NCBI GenBank assembly: GCA_964403795.1
Contig: CAYOHP010000118.1
Span: 11,440-19,380 of the forward strand
Length of the DNA: 7,941 bases
Source of the DNA: CAYOHP01 sp964403795 [NCBI: uncultured bacterium]
GTDB taxonomy: Bacteria; Muiribacteriota; UBA6191; CAZXTJ01
Reading direction: 5' to 3'
Made by a program: the position numbers and the translations under genes. Shown here piece by piece: positions 1 to 5,966 of the stretch; positions within the stretch are counted from its first letter, which is position 1; each line of letters opens with the position of its first letter. The notes under the pieces are model-generated. The model was not told the origin of the DNA and did no database searches. It saw only the letters and a program-made list of their open reading frames with translations.

Positions 1-1280
1 AGCGGCGACACCAGCATCGAGACGCCGGCCAGCACCATGAACATCCAGGCGCTGCCTACCCGGTCCCGTCTCCCCTCCTCCCGCAGCTCCCGGGGCACCC
101 GCGTGGCGAGGTCCCGGAGGCCCCGGCGGGCCTCGATCAGGATCTCCAGGGCTTCCCGGAAGCGCCCCTCCCGGTAGGCCTTCTCGGCCGCCGCTCCCGA
201 GACCGCGCCGACCCGCCCTCGGATCGTCTCGGGCAGCAACACGGTCATCCGGGCCCGGGCGCCCTCGAGGGTGCCAAGGAGGCTGGCGAAGCCCCCCCGC
301 GGGTCCTTCGGGACCAGCAGGTCGAGCCGGGGGACCCCCTTCGATCCCGCCGGCTCGGGCCAGCCGAGCGCCCGGGCCAGGCTGGGCGCGACATCCTCGA
401 GCTCGAGTTCGGCCGGGGGCAGGCCCCTGGCCATCGGACCGATCAGCACAGCAGGGGTGCGCCGACGCGCTCCGGTGCCGGCGCCCCTGGGAAGGGAGAG
501 GGCCAGGATCGCGCTCCGTCCCGGCGGACCGTGGGCCAGGAAGGTGCGGGCCGCCTCCTTCAGACCCTCGGGCCAGGCCCGCGGCATGGTGCCCCCGGCC
601 TCCAGGGCGACCCACCACAGGGACGAGGCGAGTCCGTCCCAGGGAGCCACCGTCAAGGCAGCCAGACGCTCCGTGACCGGGTCCTTGCCCGAGGCCGGAT
701 CCCGGTCCAGGGGATCCACCCGATCGAGGTGACGCGGGGGGGGCCGCCTTCCCTTGCTCCGGCCGGGTGGGGCGGGAGGCTCGGGTGCAGGGTCGAAGGC
801 CCGACTGGTCATCAGCACCAGCTCGCCGCCGTGATCGACGGCCACCGTCGACAGGGTCGGGAACTCCGGCGGGACCGGGGGTCCGGGTCCGATCGGCAGG
901 TAGGTCCCAGGATCGAAGCCGGTCAGCAGGGAGGCGATCGCCAGGTCCCGATCGTCGGGCCCCCGGAGGATCAGCTCCCGGGCTGCCACGGACCCCGGCA
1001 GGCTCCCTACGACCTCCGGGTCCGGAGGCTCCAGACCGAAGCCCAGGAGCACCAGGTACCGGAAGGCCCCGTCCGGGCGAGTGGTCGGGACCGGTTCGAC
1101 GGGAGCCCGGGGATAGCCGTCCCCGGCGGGACGCAGGACCGGGACCGGGAGTCGGTAGGACGCCCCTGCCACCAGCGCAAAGACCCCGGCGACCAGCAAG
1201 GCCACCGCTGCCAGCGCCGGGTGCGCTTCCTTGACCCCCTCGGAGGCCGGTGGTAGTTTCGTCAGACGGTCCCTATCCAT
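1..1280 (-). CDS. Membrane-anchored protein with degenerate alkaline-phosphatase-superfamily features, 3' end outside the window
   Basis: An open frame runs from an ATG at 1280 leftward off the window, giving 426 complete codons without a stop. Residues about 22-40 form a hydrophobic helix (ALAAVALLVAGVFALVAGA) after a charged N-terminus, and a second one begins near residue 410 (WMFMVLAGVSMLV) and is cut by the edge. The part between would be largely extracytoplasmic. Residues about 115-122 (ASLLTGFDP) and about 276-308 (PAVLIGPMARG, then ELEDVAPSLARALGW) resemble the 'sLlTG..P' and 'P.li.GPG...lvDvaPTll.llG' segments of type I phosphodiesterase/sulfatase-like proteins. The metal-binding DG and SDHG motifs of that family are not evident, so a non-catalytic relative is possible. 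Residues about 355-385 (AYREGRFREALEILIEAR) look like one TPR unit. The ATG is preceded on this strand by GAGGGGAAG. A C8 run falls in a Pro/Arg linker. The reading frame is well supported; the family is an inference by eye. Confidence 0.75.
   Translation of the reverse strand, partial: MDRDRLTKLPPASEGVKEAHPALAAVALLVAGVFALVAGASYRLPVPVLRPAGDGYPRAPVEPVPTTRPDGAFRYLVLLGFGLEPPDPEVVGSLPGSVAARELILRGPDDRDLAIASLLTGFDPGTYLPIGPGPPVPPEFPTLSTVAVDHGGELVLMTSRAFDPAPEPPAPPGRSKGRRPPPRHLDRVDPLDRDPASGKDPVTERLAALTVAPWDGLASSLWWVALEAGGTMPRAWPEGLKEAARTFLAHGPPGRSAILALSLPRGAGTGARRRTPAVLIGPMARGLPPAELELEDVAPSLARALGWPEPAGSKGVPRLDLLVPKDPRGGFASLLGTLEGARARMTVLLPETIRGRVGAVSGAAAEKAYREGRFREALEILIEARRGLRDLATRVPRELREEGRRDRVGSAWMFMVLAGVSMLVSP
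1231..1259 (+). promoter_or_regulatory. Candidate sigma70-type promoter for the exported TPR gene
   Basis: A -35-like TTGACC at 1231-1236 is followed after exactly 17 nt by TAGTTT at 1254-1259. The latter is preceded by TG at 1251-1252, making an extended -10 (TGGTAGTTT). The -10 hexamer matches consensus at the key T1, A2 and T6 positions only. Transcription would start near 1266, leaving a leader of about 37 nt before the GTG at 1303. The site lies within codons 8-17 of the opposite-strand gene. AT-containing stretches are rare in this region, which makes the match more noticeable, but this remains a motif-based prediction. Confidence 0.5.
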
Positions 1281-1289
1281 CTTCCCCTC

Positions 1290-1294
1290 GGAGG
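1290..1294 (+). promoter_or_regulatory. Ribosome binding site that fixes the start of the exported TPR gene
   Basis: GGAGG at 1290-1294 lies 8 nt before the GTG at 1303, an ideal Shine-Dalgarno arrangement. It favours the GTG over the upstream in-frame TTG at 1231. It directly abuts the opposite-strand Shine-Dalgarno-like GAGGGG (1284-1289 on the minus strand), which serves the gene starting at 1280. Confidence 0.8.
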
Positions 1295-1302
1295 TCCCGC
1301 TC

Positions 1303-4137
1303 GTGCGTCGACCTTTCGGGCGCCTCGTCGCCCCGCTCCCCGCCCTGGCCCTGGCGGGCCTCCTGGTCCTGGCGGCCCCGACCCGGGCCTTGAAGCCCAG
1401 CGACCTGAACCTCGAGCCCCGCCTCTTCGGGATCTCGCTCCTCAGGTTCTCGTCGACCCGGGATCTCTCCCTCCTGGAACAGTACTTCCGGAAGAACATC
1501 CTGAAGCACAAGGACCTGCCGGGCGGCTTCCTGGAGACGGTCGACCACTACCGTACCCGCGAGCTCGACTCCTTCGCCCCGGAGAAGCGTCGCGAGCTGA
1601 TCGATTCCTGGCTGGCGACCCTGGCCGTCGACCACCCGGAGCTCGCCCCCGCCCTCGAGGCCACCCGGCTCTTCTCGTCCTGGAGCTTCGCCGCCGCGAC
1701 CTCGCCCTCCCTCCCACCGGCGGAACGGACCCTGCTGGCGGAATCGACATCGCGACTCCTGGCAGCCCCCAAGGTCTCGCCCTGGGGGCTGCTGGTGGCC
1801 GGGCTGGTGGCCCACGGCCTGGAGACCGCGGCCGGTCCCGAGACCGCGACCCCGGGTCTCTCTCCCTCCGACGACCTCTGGACCCGGGCGAGTGCCGCCG
1901 CACCCAGCGAGGACGCCCATCTCCATTTCGTCCTGGGGGACCTGCTGGCTGCCACCCTGGACCGACGCCAGGTAGCGGTCTTCTGCAAGCGGGTCGCCAC
2001 CGAGTTCGAGAAGAGCCTGCTCGTCAACCCTGGCGACAAGCAGCTCTACACCGCGGTCGCAGGGCGCTATCACGAACTCTACGAGGCCCTCTCGGAGCCA
2101 GGGGCCCAGCTCCCGTTCTGGTTCGAGGAGCTGGTCTTCAAGCGCTTGATCTCGGTGGAGCCGACCAACGCCCGGGCCCACAACAACCTGAGCTTCCTCT
2201 ACTCCCAGTACGGGGTGAACCTCCAGGAGGCGCTGAAGGAAGCCCAGATCGCCAACCAGCTCCAGCCCAACGATCCCAACATGATGGACACCCTGGGGTG
2301 GGCGCACTACAAGGCCGGCAACTTCGCCAAGGCGGTGGAGGTCCTGCGCAAGGCCTTGGCGCTCGATCCGGGCCTGGCCGACGTCCACTTCCACCTGGCC
2401 TCCGTCCTCTACGACCAGAAGGACTACGACGCCGCGGTCGCCGAATTCCGGGCCACCGTGCAGCTCGATCCCAAGAACGCCTTCGCCCTGAACAACCTCG
2501 CCTACCTCTTCGCCGAGAGATCCCGGGACCTGGAGGAAGGGCTCGCCCTGGTGGACAGGGCCCTCGAGCTCGAGCCCGGGAATTCGGCCTTCCTCGACAC
2601 CAAGGGCTGGCTGCTGTTCCGCCTGGGGCGCTTCGACGAGGCCGACACCTGGGTCTCGCGGGCCATCGCGGCCCAGGCCGAGGTCAGCGAGCTCCACCTC
2701 CACAAGGGAGAGATCGCCCTGGCCCGGGGCCGCTACGAGGAGGCCGGGGACCACTTCGAGAAGGCCCTGACCTATGACCCCAAGAACGCCGAGCTGGCCC
2801 GATCGCTGGCACGCATCCACGCCTTGGCGAGCCTGAGATCGGCCATGGAGCGATTCGCCCGGATCGGGGCGGTCCGGCGCGACAAGCGGCATTTCGAGGC
2901 CTTCTACCGGGCCATGGCCGAGGTCCACGTGGTCGATGGCCAGTACGACGAGGCTGCCAGGATCCTCAAGGAGTACGCCATCCTCCCGAGCGGGGACGCG
3001 GTCCTCTCGGAGGAACCCGGTGGCACGGAGGTCGCTGCCCCCCCCACCCCCAAGGCCCTGGGCGCCGACCTGGCTTCCGCCCTGGCCAGCCTGCCCGCGG
3101 CCACCGACATGGTCTTCACCGTCGAGCGCCCGGGCCTCGTCAAGCTGCTCGACACCGTCCTGCGACATGCCAAGACGCCCTTCCCCCTGGCGGCGTTTCG
3201 GCCCCAGATCGAGGCCCGTCTCCCCAACCGGATCGTCCTGGGGATGGACTCGGGGGAGGCTGCCCAGGGCGGTAACCTCCTGCTCCTGCTCCACCTGGAC
3301 AAGCAACGGGTGGCCGAATACGGGGCCGCCCTGGAACGAGCCCGGGACCTGACCGCCAGCCTGCCCGGCTCGAACTCGAAGATCCGGCTCCGTTCCGACA
3401 TGTACAAGGGTCGGGTGATCGGCGAGGTCGAGATCCCGGGTGTCACCCTGCACTTCACCCTCCTCGACGACTCCCTGGCCCTGGCCGTGAAGAAGTCCCA
3501 CCTGATCGAATTCCTGGATGCCGGATCCGGGAGCGAGCGCTCGCAGCTGGCGAAGAGCCCCGGCCTCACCCACCTGCTGGCAGCCCTGGCGGGTACCGAA
3601 GATGCCCTGCTGGTCGCCTACATCCCCGAGCTGCTCGCCTCCCGCTCCCCCGATACCCTCACTCCCGAGGAATTGGCCCTGCTGGAGAAGACCGAACTGG
3701 TGGCTTCCCGCTATGCGCTCGACCTCGAGGCCGACGTGCTCCGGGAGTGGTCCCTCTTCCTGCCCCGTAGCGGGGCCAGTCTGGCTCCGGAGGCGACCCG
3801 GGCCGAGGGCTTCGCCCGCAAGTCCCTGGGCCGCCTGCCGGCGGCGTCGAGCCTCCTGGTCGAGAGTGCCTTCGGAGCCGTGGAGGACCGGATCCAGGGG
3901 TCGATGCTGATCCGGGGAGTCTCGGTCTGGGGAACCGAACTGTTGAAGCGCCTCTCGCAGGTCGGGATCGATCTTCCCGACCTCGATCTCGAGGGAACCA
4001 TCCCTGAGGGGACGAGTCCGTCTCCCGAGGAGGGGGGCGAGCCCGAGGACTTCGACGAGCACGAGTCGCACGACGAGGAGCCCGAGACCGAGCCGGCCAT
4101 CCCGATCCCCCCGCGAGCCCCCGGGGAGGATCCCTAG
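1303..4137 (+). CDS. Exported tetratricopeptide-repeat protein with DUF3352-like C-terminal region and acidic tail
   Basis: The protein has 944 residues from the GTG at 1303. This start gives a classic Sec signal peptide: RRPFGR, then a hydrophobic core at residues about 8-25, with likely cleavage after TRA (residue 29). There is no lipobox cysteine, so a soluble periplasmic or surface protein is expected. Residues about 30-285 are a helical region I do not recognise. About six consecutive TPR units follow at residues about 290-495 (for example DTLGWAHYKAGNFAKAVEVL and LHKGEIALARGRYEEAGDHF), with another likely unit near 533-557. Residues about 585-890 contain 'SLPAATDMVFTVERPG', 'YKGRVIGEVEIPG' and 'LLDDSLALAVKK', a pattern resembling DUF3352-type extracytoplasmic proteins. 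This assignment is tentative. The last 50 residues are rich in Glu, Asp and Pro. TPRs bind other proteins, so a scaffold role in the envelope is the most that can be inferred. The gene is divergent from the membrane protein gene and lies 110 bp upstream of hfq. Confidence 0.9.
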   Translation: MRRPFGRLVAPLPALALAGLLVLAAPTRALKPSDLNLEPRLFGISLLRFSSTRDLSLLEQYFRKNILKHKDLPGGFLETVDHYRTRELDSFAPEKRRELIDSWLATLAVDHPELAPALEATRLFSSWSFAAATSPSLPPAERTLLAESTSRLLAAPKVSPWGLLVAGLVAHGLETAAGPETATPGLSPSDDLWTRASAAAPSEDAHLHFVLGDLLAATLDRRQVAVFCKRVATEFEKSLLVNPGDKQLYTAVAGRYHELYEALSEPGAQLPFWFEELVFKRLISVEPTNARAHNNLSFLYSQYGVNLQEALKEAQIANQLQPNDPNMMDTLGWAHYKAGNFAKAVEVLRKALALDPGLADVHFHLASVLYDQKDYDAAVAEFRATVQLDPKNAFALNNLAYLFAERSRDLEEGLALVDRALELEPGNSAFLDTKGWLLFRLGRFDEADTWVSRAIAAQAEVSELHLHKGEIALARGRYEEAGDHFEKALTYDPKNAELARSLARIHALASLRSAMERFARIGAVRRDKRHFEAFYRAMAEVHVVDGQYDEAARILKEYAILPSGDAVLSEEPGGTEVAAPPTPKALGADLASALASLPAATDMVFTVERPGLVKLLDTVLRHAKTPFPLAAFRPQIEARLPNRIVLGMDSGEAAQGGNLLLLLHLDKQRVAEYGAALERARDLTASLPGSNSKIRLRSDMYKGRVIGEVEIPGVTLHFTLLDDSLALAVKKSHLIEFLDAGSGSERSQLAKSPGLTHLLAALAGTEDALLVAYIPELLASRSPDTLTPEELALLEKTELVASRYALDLEADVLREWSLFLPRSGASLAPEATRAEGFARKSLGRLPAASSLLVESAFGAVEDRIQGSMLIRGVSVWGTELLKRLSQVGIDLPDLDLEGTIPEGTSPSPEEGGEPEDFDEHESHDEEPETEPAIPIPPRAPGEDP

Positions 4138-4167
4138 GTCGAGCTCGATCCTGCTACCCTGGACCCT

Positions 4168-4191
4168 CGGACGGAGCGGGGCTCCGTACCG
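4168..4191 (+). other. Hairpin in the gap upstream of hfq (leader structure or weak terminator)
   Basis: ACGGAGC (4171-4177), loop GGG and GCTCCGT (4181-4187) form a perfect 7-bp stem. It can be extended by three pairs (4168-4170 with 4189-4191) across a single bulged A at 4188. No T-run follows, so it is not a textbook intrinsic terminator. It lies 34 nt after the TPR-gene stop and 56 nt before the hfq ATG. It could trim or attenuate readthrough from the upstream gene, stabilise the 3' end of that message, or structure the hfq leader. The rest of the 110-bp gap holds no clear promoter. The best -10-like string is TGCTACCCT (4152-4160), which has no -35 partner. Confidence 0.5.
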
Positions 4192-4232
4192 CCGGGGCGA
4201 GGATCCCGGGAACCGGGGACCGAGAACAAGAA

Positions 4233-4238
4233 AAGGAG
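4233..4238 (+). promoter_or_regulatory. Ribosome binding site of hfq
   Basis: AAGGAG at 4233-4238, inside an A-rich stretch, lies 9 nt before the ATG at 4248. It is a near-perfect anti-16S match and an unusually AT-rich patch for this window, consistent with an unstructured and efficient initiation site. Confidence 0.85.
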
Positions 4239-4247
4239 ACGGACCCG

Positions 4248-4574
4248 ATGAGCAAGGTGAACGTCCAGGACCAGCTCCTCCATCAGGCTCGCAAGGAGCG
4301 CCTCCCGGTGAAGATCTTCCTGATGAAGGGCCTCCAGCTCCAGGGGCGGATCACCGGCTACGACATGTACGCGGTGCTGCTCGAGGGCCAGGGACGGATC
4401 CAGTTGATCTTCAAGCACGCCATCTCGACCATCGAGTTCCCCGAGCGGATGCGGGTCAGCTTCGATCCGGACGCCCGGCCCCCCAAGGCGGCCGAGGGCA
4501 GGCCGCTCGCGGGTCCGGTCGCCTCGGCGAGTCCCGACGACGACAACGAAGGCACCTCCGAGGACGAGGGCTAG
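4248..4574 (+). CDS. hfq: RNA chaperone Hfq
   Basis: A 108-residue Sm-like protein that assembles as a hexameric ring in the cytoplasm and pairs small RNAs with mRNAs. The Sm core spans residues about 5-65. VQDQLL (6-11) matches the N-terminal QD motif, RKER (15-18) the arginine-rich rim, and LQLQGRITGYDMY (29-41) the Sm1 region. IFKHAISTI (54-62) is the Sm2 signature, with Lys56 and His57 of the proximal uridine-binding site retained. The usual Tyr before KH is Phe55, and the residues equivalent to E. coli Gln41 and Phe42 are Met40 and Tyr41. After the core comes a tail of about 40 residues, Pro/Ala-rich and ending in a strongly acidic stretch (DDDNEGTSEDEG), similar in character to the acidic tip that regulates RNA release in E. 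coli Hfq. The common miaA-hfq-hflX order is absent here. It follows the exported TPR gene on the same strand and is convergent with rarA. Confidence 0.97.
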   Translation: MSKVNVQDQLLHQARKERLPVKIFLMKGLQLQGRITGYDMYAVLLEGQGRIQLIFKHAISTIEFPERMRVSFDPDARPPKAAEGRPLAGPVASASPDDDNEGTSEDEG

Positions 4575-4580
4575 GATCCG

Positions 4581-4600
4581 GTCGGGGCGCGAGCCCCGGC
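4581..4600. terminator. GC-rich hairpin with GCGA tetraloop between convergent hfq and rarA
   Basis: CGGGGC (4583-4588) pairs with GCCCCG (4593-4598) around the loop GCGA, a GNRA-type tetraloop on the plus strand. One G-U wobble (4582/4599) and one G-C pair (4581/4600) lengthen the stem to 8 bp. It starts 7 nt after the hfq stop codon and lies about 40 nt beyond the rarA stop on the other strand. No T-tract follows in either direction, so any terminating role would be Rho-aided or non-canonical. It could equally be a 3'-end-protecting structure for hfq mRNA. The rest of the 66-bp gap shows nothing else. Confidence 0.5.
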
Positions 4601-4640
4601 GCCCCCCTCCCGCTCGGCGTCCCAGCCGGGTACCTAGACC

Positions 4641-5963
4641 CTACGGCTCCAGCGGATCCGGGACCGCCAGGCCCGCCTCCCGCCGCCGCCGGTCCCACGC
4701 CAGCAGCCGCTCCCGGATCGCCGCCTCGGCCCCGATCGCCTTGGGGCGGTAGAGCCGGATCGGTCGCGGCAGGTACGTCTGGGCCACGAACCCGTCCGCC
4801 TCGTCATGCGGGTAGCGATAGCTCCCGGCACCTGCTTCGTCGGGCCGGGGCCGGTTCTTCAGGTGCCCGGGAACTCCCCATCGCGGGCTCTTCCCGACTG
4901 CCTCCTCGGCCAGCCCCATCGCCAGGTAGCTGGCGTTGGACTTGGGCGCGGACGCCAGGTAGGTCGTGACCTGGGCCAGGACCAGGCGTCCCTCGGGCAT
5001 GCCCACCTGCTCCAAGGCCGTCATCCCCGACGAAGCCACCACCAGTCCCTGGGGATCGGCATTTCCCACGTCCTCGCACGCCAGGATGAGCAGCCTGCGC
5101 ATCACGAACCGGGGATCCTCCCCGCCGGAGAGCATGCGGGCCAGCCAGTAGAGGGCCGCGTCCGGATCGGAGCCCCGCACGCTCTTGATGAAGGCCGAGA
5201 TGGTGTCGAAGTGCTGGTCCCCGTCCCGGTCGTACTCCCGGTAGGTGAGCGCCAGCAGCTCGTCGACCCGCTCCGGCGTCAGCTCGCCGCCGATCCGGGC
5301 CGCCGAGTCCAGCAGGTTCAGGGCCGACCGGGCATCCCCCGAGACTCCCCGGGCCAGTCGCTCCAGGGCCGCTTCCGGGATGACGAGGGCCTTCTTCCCT
5401 CCCTCGCCCGTCCGGGCCGAGGCCGCCTCCAGGATCCGCCGCACCTCGGTCACCGAGAGCAGGCGGAAGGTGAAGATCGGGAGCCGCGACAAGAGCGAGG
5501 CCGCCAGGGCGGCATTGGGATTCTCGGTGGTGGTCGCCAGCAGGTGGACGATTCCCTCCTCGAGTCCCGGGAGGAGCACCTCCTGCTGGGCCCGGTTGAA
5601 GCGGTGGACCTCGTCCACGAACAACACCGTGGCACGCCCGTGGGCGGCCAGTTCCCGGCGGGCGGCCTCCAGCTCGCTGCGCAGATCGGCCACCTTGTGG
5701 ACCACCGCGTTGAGCGGCACGAAGCGGGCGCCCGACCCTTCCGCCACCAGCCGCGCCAGGCTGGTCTTGCCGGTTCCCGGAGGTCCCGCGAACAGGGCCG
5801 AGAAGGGCCGGCCGCTCTGGACCAGCCCGGAGAGGACCCGGCCCGGACCCAAGAGGTGTTCTTGCCCGACGAACTCCTCGAGACCGCGGGGCCGGCAACG
5901 GGCCGCCAGCGGTGCCGAGGCCGACAGCGCCTCCCGGAGCGCCGCCTCCAGGAGGTCGGCCAC
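4641..5963 (-). CDS. rarA: Replication-associated recombination protein RarA (MgsA/WRNIP1 family AAA+ ATPase)
   Basis: 440 residues, close to the roughly 447 of E. coli RarA and full length. RarA is a clamp-loader-like AAA+ ATPase acting in the cytoplasm at stalled or gapped replication forks. In order: PLAARCRPRGLEEFVGQEHL (18-37) at the N-terminus; Walker A GPPGTGKT (60-67); Walker B LFVDEVHRF (114-122); sensor 1 ATTTENPN (143-150); a likely arginine finger in SLLSR (to 160); and sensor 2 SGDARSALN (208-216). The C-terminal tetramerisation region carries the family signatures CEDVGNADP (296-304), APKSNASYLAM (339-349), VPGHLKN (364-370) and YRYPHD (382-387). All catalytic motifs look intact. 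The start is GTG at 5963, which aligns with the N-terminus of family members. It lies only 3 nt after the stop of the upstream TPR gene and has no strong Shine-Dalgarno of its own, so translational coupling is likely. Confidence 0.96.
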   Translation of the reverse strand: MADLLEAALREALSASAPLAARCRPRGLEEFVGQEHLLGPGRVLSGLVQSGRPFSALFAGPPGTGKTSLARLVAEGSGARFVPLNAVVHKVADLRSELEAARRELAAHGRATVLFVDEVHRFNRAQQEVLLPGLEEGIVHLLATTTENPNAALAASLLSRLPIFTFRLLSVTEVRRILEAASARTGEGGKKALVIPEAALERLARGVSGDARSALNLLDSAARIGGELTPERVDELLALTYREYDRDGDQHFDTISAFIKSVRGSDPDAALYWLARMLSGGEDPRFVMRRLLILACEDVGNADPQGLVVASSGMTALEQVGMPEGRLVLAQVTTYLASAPKSNASYLAMGLAEEAVGKSPRWGVPGHLKNRPRPDEAGAGSYRYPHDEADGFVAQTYLPRPIRLYRPKAIGAEAAIRERLLAWDRRRREAGLAVPDPLEP

Positions 5964-5966
5964 GCC

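Noticed and set aside
396-407. 12-bp palindrome CTCGAGCTCGAG, also at 2563-2574 and as TCGAGCTCGA at 4139-4148
   Set aside because: The two long copies are explained by Leu-Glu-Leu-Glu codons (ELELED, ALELEPG) in this GC-rich usage. The intergenic copy is shorter, and there is no consistent placement suggesting an operator.
271-1256. Three plus-strand frames (starting at 271, 531 and 767) opposite the phosphatase-like gene
   Set aside because: Their products are Arg/Pro/Ser/Gly-rich and repetitive as expected for antisense reading of GC-rich coding DNA. The minus frame is open for all 426 codons and has proper membrane helices.
1231-1302. Upstream TTG at 1231 as start of the exported TPR protein (968 residues)
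   Set aside because: It would add 24 residues ahead of the signal peptide and overlap the divergent gene start. The GTG at 1303 has an ideally spaced GGAGG, and the TTG falls in a likely -35 element.
1273-4071. Long minus-strand open frame (932 codons) opposite the exported TPR gene
   Set aside because: It is a composition shadow of a GC-rich gene: the protein is low-complexity Gly/Gln/Glu/Arg with no recognisable domain, while the plus strand encodes a signal peptide and regular TPRs.
4134-4418. Minus-strand 94-codon frame opposite hfq
   Set aside because: It lies antisense to the highly conserved Sm core of hfq and has no ribosome binding site or family resemblance.
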